Below are positions 60,832 through 64,000 of a DNA stretch of 64,000 nucleotides, one piece after another. The DNA lies in contig VXAA01003403.1 of assembly GCA_013399115.1 (NCBI GenBank), positions 89,840 to 153,839 on the forward strand, given 5' to 3'. A program made the translations under genes and the position numbers. This DNA is from Anseranas semipalmata (Eukaryota > Chordata > Aves > Anseriformes > Anseranatidae). The notes below the pieces were generated by a model. It was not told the origin of the DNA. It made no database searches and worked only from the letters and a program-made list of their open reading frames with translations. Positions within the stretch are counted from its first letter, which is position 1; every line of letters starts with the position of its first letter.

Positions 60832-61134
60832 GCTCTATGAAGAATGGTCCAGGAAAAAGGCAGATGAAAATTTAAAGTTATTGACTCTTAAGGCAATCAG
60901 TGAAGTCTCTGCTGAAAGTCATGATTTCATCAGTTTTAAACAATAAAGGAAGAAAACCTGTTATAGGAGTCTGTTAAAGATGGTCACAAGCCACCAATAT
61001 GACAAATCTGAAAAGTCTAATTTTATCCTGAGGCTGTACCAGAAGATGTATTTCAGCAGGGACTAGAAATTCTTAATAATGTTACACATGGCAGTGGTGT
61101 AACACTGTAGTCCTCCTGTAGAGGATTACATCCC
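60832..61134 (+). other. presumed intronic DNA
   Basis: Nothing recognised. Confidence 0.45.
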
Positions 61135-61330
61135 ATTCTTGTTCAAAGCAGATGTGTTTAGACTGAACCAGGTGCAGAAGACATCTACTTGGACGGTCAG
61201 TAAAACTGTAACGAGAGGAAACTGGAAGAAACTAGCTCCTTTGGTCTTGGAGAAGAATGACTGGGAGGAGGTATTGTTCTCACAGATACACCAAGGGAGG
61301 AGAGGTCGGGGGAGGACCTATTAACAGGAC
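61135..61330 (+). pseudogene. ancient CR1-like ORF2 C-terminal relic
   Basis: One open + frame gives FRLNQVQKTSTW, then NWKKLAPLVLEKNDWEEV and FSQIHQGR. These align in order with the C-terminal tail of CR1-clade ORF2 (..RLEKVQRRAT.. / ..LGLFSLEKRRLRGDMI.. / ..YRYIKG). Much more diverged than the CR1 at 12.5-13.0 kb and without the 3' tail, so a separate, older copy. The frame being open is probably coincidence. Confidence 0.6.
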
Positions 61331-64000
61331 AGTCTTGGTGTAAGAATGAGTGGGTCTGAACTGATAGCGAATGTTTTTACTGGGAGTTAAACAATCGTGT
61401 GAGCGTGGGTTGTCTGCTTCTGAGCCAATTTTCCATCAAGGTAGCAAGGATAGTAAAGCTACTTTAGAGATGAATTAGTTTTTTTATTCACGTACAGCTG
61501 TTATTTATTGCAGAAAGGTGGTGTGATTTCATCAGAAAACCCTGTATTTTCCCTTTGAAAAGTGCCAGGCAATCTGTATAGATGGCTGTTAATTCGAGGT
61601 TGTTTGCAAGGTCAGGTAATGTCTATTTGCTTAATTTACCTTTGTAAGGGAGTCCTATGGTGTGTCCTCAGTCTTGCATATTCATGTGGACAGGTATGCA
61701 GAGAAAAGCCCCTTGCGTGCAAAGCACTGGAGAGAGCTATGGGAGTATTTGGTATGTACAGATGATTCTGGCAGAAGACTTCAGGTGTAAGGTATAGCAG
61801 ACTTGGATAGAATATATCTGAAGTTTGCTTAAATATATTTAACAAAGTCTTACCAACCTTTTAACCTTCTCCATTTCTTGGTATATAATAGGTATTTCTA
61901 TTCTAAGTCAGCAGTTAAAATTAGCTTTCTATGAAATCAAATACCGTTGCATACAGAAAACAGATCCACTGCCGCTAATTTATAACACAGCAGTTGTGTA
62001 GGATCTTGCCCAGCGTATGTATCTGTTGTGATAATGTTGCCTTCTGAGGAGCACCTCCACTACATCTGCAGGTGATGCTGCCAGAGGGCTCAGCACAAGC
62101 CACATTAGAAGCTTTTTGTGTTAATGTTGATTTTCTGCTATCTGTATCAATCTTGAATAAACAAATTTCAAAGATGAGACTTTTCATTAAGAAAGCACAC
62201 GGAACACTTGGGGGGGTGTGGTAATGCCGTCTCTTCAGGGGAAGAATTGCTAGTTGAAGACTTTATCATGTCTAGATAATCAGAGCCTTTTTTTCAGAAA
62301 TGAAATGCATTTAGAATTGTATATTTGCTAGCGTATCTCTTTAGAGTTCTTCCCAAAGGAATGAATTTCCTAGCCAAATGATTGAAGAGGCAGGGGAAGA
62401 GAGAGAAGGAGCGAGAGCTGTGAAGTGTATGCATCTGTCAGTCACAGGAGCTATGTACTCAAGCTGAAGAGTACCCTGCTTTGGGAGAAGTCCAAATTAA
62501 AATTTTAGAGATTCTTGTGAACTCTTGGGTGTTTGTTTATTTTTAGAGTTAAAAAAGGCTGAATTGGGAGCAAGTCAGATAGGACTGCAGAAAAGAAATT
62601 GTAATCTGAGCAGAATGCCGTGCAATTCTTTGATTAAAACCACAGTTCTCTCATTAGGTACATCCTCTTCTCACTGGGCATGACGAGACGACTTGACACG
62701 TAAATACTGAATCAGGAAAATGCATTTACTAGCAGTGAGCGTCCTGATAGGAGTAGTTATAACGTTGTCTGAAAGGTGACAAAATCTACTAAATCACCAG
62801 TGGATCACTCTTAACTGCCCTGATATTAACCAACTTGTTGATTTAGGGTTCAATTAAAAAATAGAATTGCGAAGTCAGCTAGTTTTGGGGTTGCAGTTAA
62901 AAGTATCAGCTATTGAATCAGAGTTTTGGAGTGCATTAATGACTTCAAAATTGAATTGACTCAAAATTGCTGACTTAGAGTTCAAGATATCAATGGAAAT
63001 TAGCCACTGTGTAATAACAGAGATAGTGTAATTAGGTCCAGCATCCCTAGTGGTGAGAAAACTGCTGAAAGCAAACACTTCAGCTCATGGTAATGATTTT
63101 AAAATGGATATGCTGGATAAAGAAACCAAACCAACGAGTTAAATACTTAAAATCTTTTGCACTTTCTGCTGCCACAATTGAAAGTGAAGTCCCCAAACCT
63201 CCAAGTTCTAGTCACGAAGCTTTTAGTCCAATTCCTCTTTTCACAGAACCTGACCTGGAGGTTTGACCAGGTTTGCAGTTTATGCAGGAAAGGCTTTTTT
63301 TTTTGTCTCTTGACCAGGGTAATTTAACCCCAGCTGTTTCACTAAAACATTATTGAATTTTATCAGCAGGAAGAAGGCAGAGTGAATAGAAGGATTTTAT
63401 TTTTTGTGTAACAACAGTGCCCAGTGCAGTTACTGGACTTCTTAAAGCTAGGATGGATAGGTCTGGCTTATGCTCCTCTTGCGCTTCGATAACTAAAGGG
63501 AAATAATGCTGTCTGTGTGTGCTTCATGGGACTCATTATCCACCTCTAGGTCTTTCTTTTGGGCCTGAATAAACTATTCTTTGTAGCTTCTTCAGGGCTG
63601 GACCTCAGAGTAAGTAGTTCCTTCCTTTTTATTTTAATTATTGATTGTGGGGGGCAAACTAACACTTCCCTGTCCCCTGCTTTATATGCAACCTCTTCTG
63701 TGCCTGTGCTAACCCGTTGTTACCACAGTGAGAGCACATTAAGCTAGAAGCAAAGAGGAAGATGCAAGGTAAGTTATCCATAAAAGCAGAGCAGAACTCC
63801 CTCGGAATGAAAACTCAGTCCAAAGTGATTCTTACAGAAGAATATTACTGTAATACTTAACATGTAAGATGGAAATTAGATATCCTGAAAGGTAATTTGA
63901 AAAGAAAATAAATAAGGAGGCAGAAATAAATCTGCATTGAGAAGTAGGAATTGTAGGCCAGGCTCACTAGGCTGTATAGACAAGAGGTAATTGTCTTCTG
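61331..64000 (+). other. presumed intronic DNA to window end
   Basis: No exon, RNA gene or repeat recognised. No convincing polyadenylation site plus gene end is seen, so the presumed transcript would continue beyond the window. Confidence 0.45.

Noticed and set aside
1..64000. tRNA, rRNA, snoRNA, CRISPR or prokaryotic gene clusters
   Set aside because: Looked for TTCGANTCC-type B boxes, box C/D and H/ACA patterns, spaced direct repeats and dense gene packing; none was convincing.

Overview
The window looks like nuclear DNA from a bird, probably a neoavian. Evidence: several copies of the avian LINE CR1 on both strands (3' tails with the GGTTGGAAGGGACC / ATTCTGTGATTCTATGA signature, and fragments of its reverse-transcriptase ORF), one LTR of a bird ERVL-type endogenous retrovirus, traces of very old amniote CR1 and MIR-like elements, and short simple repeats. 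Nothing looks bacterial or viral, and there are no operons, CRISPR arrays, tRNAs or rRNAs. I found no complete protein-coding gene. Almost all long open frames are chance frames or lie inside repeats.

Layout. 1-14,380: unique, apparently intergenic or upstream DNA with scattered CR1/MIR relics, a purine-rich tract at 3,636-3,870 and a good CR1 3' fragment at 12,501-12,975. 14,381-16,060: a CpG island interrupted by a 589-base assembly gap (15,213-15,801). It carries CRE-like sites, several CACGTG E-boxes, a GC box and a 67-codon ORF with an ideal Kozak start. It is the only convincing promoter in the window, and a first exon may lie in the gap. 16,061-64,000: AT-richer DNA whose + strand is conspicuously T- and G-rich, as expected for the sense strand of a long transcribed intron. 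I therefore infer a gene running rightwards from the CpG island, with most of the window being intron 1. The gene is not identifiable from this sequence.

Inside the presumed intron are MIR-like SINEs (26,246-26,365 and about 41,595-41,700), an ERVL-type solo LTR (44,851-45,380), a probable second LTR-like GC-rich block (42,300-42,900), a CpG-rich block with a promoter-like arrangement on the minus strand (51,490-52,060), CR1 pieces (31,276, 52,655, 53,470, 54,665, 60,740, 61,135) and an enhancer-like AT-rich block (35,670-35,960). There are also several strong inverted repeats. The best is a 68-nt imperfect hairpin with a perfect 14-bp upper stem (22,344-22,411), with the dimensions of a microRNA precursor.

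No new multi-gene system is visible. The items most worth checking are the hairpin at 22.3 kb, the hidden first exon in the gap, the minus-strand promoter-like CpG block at 51.5-52.1 kb and the possible conserved element at 35.7 kb.
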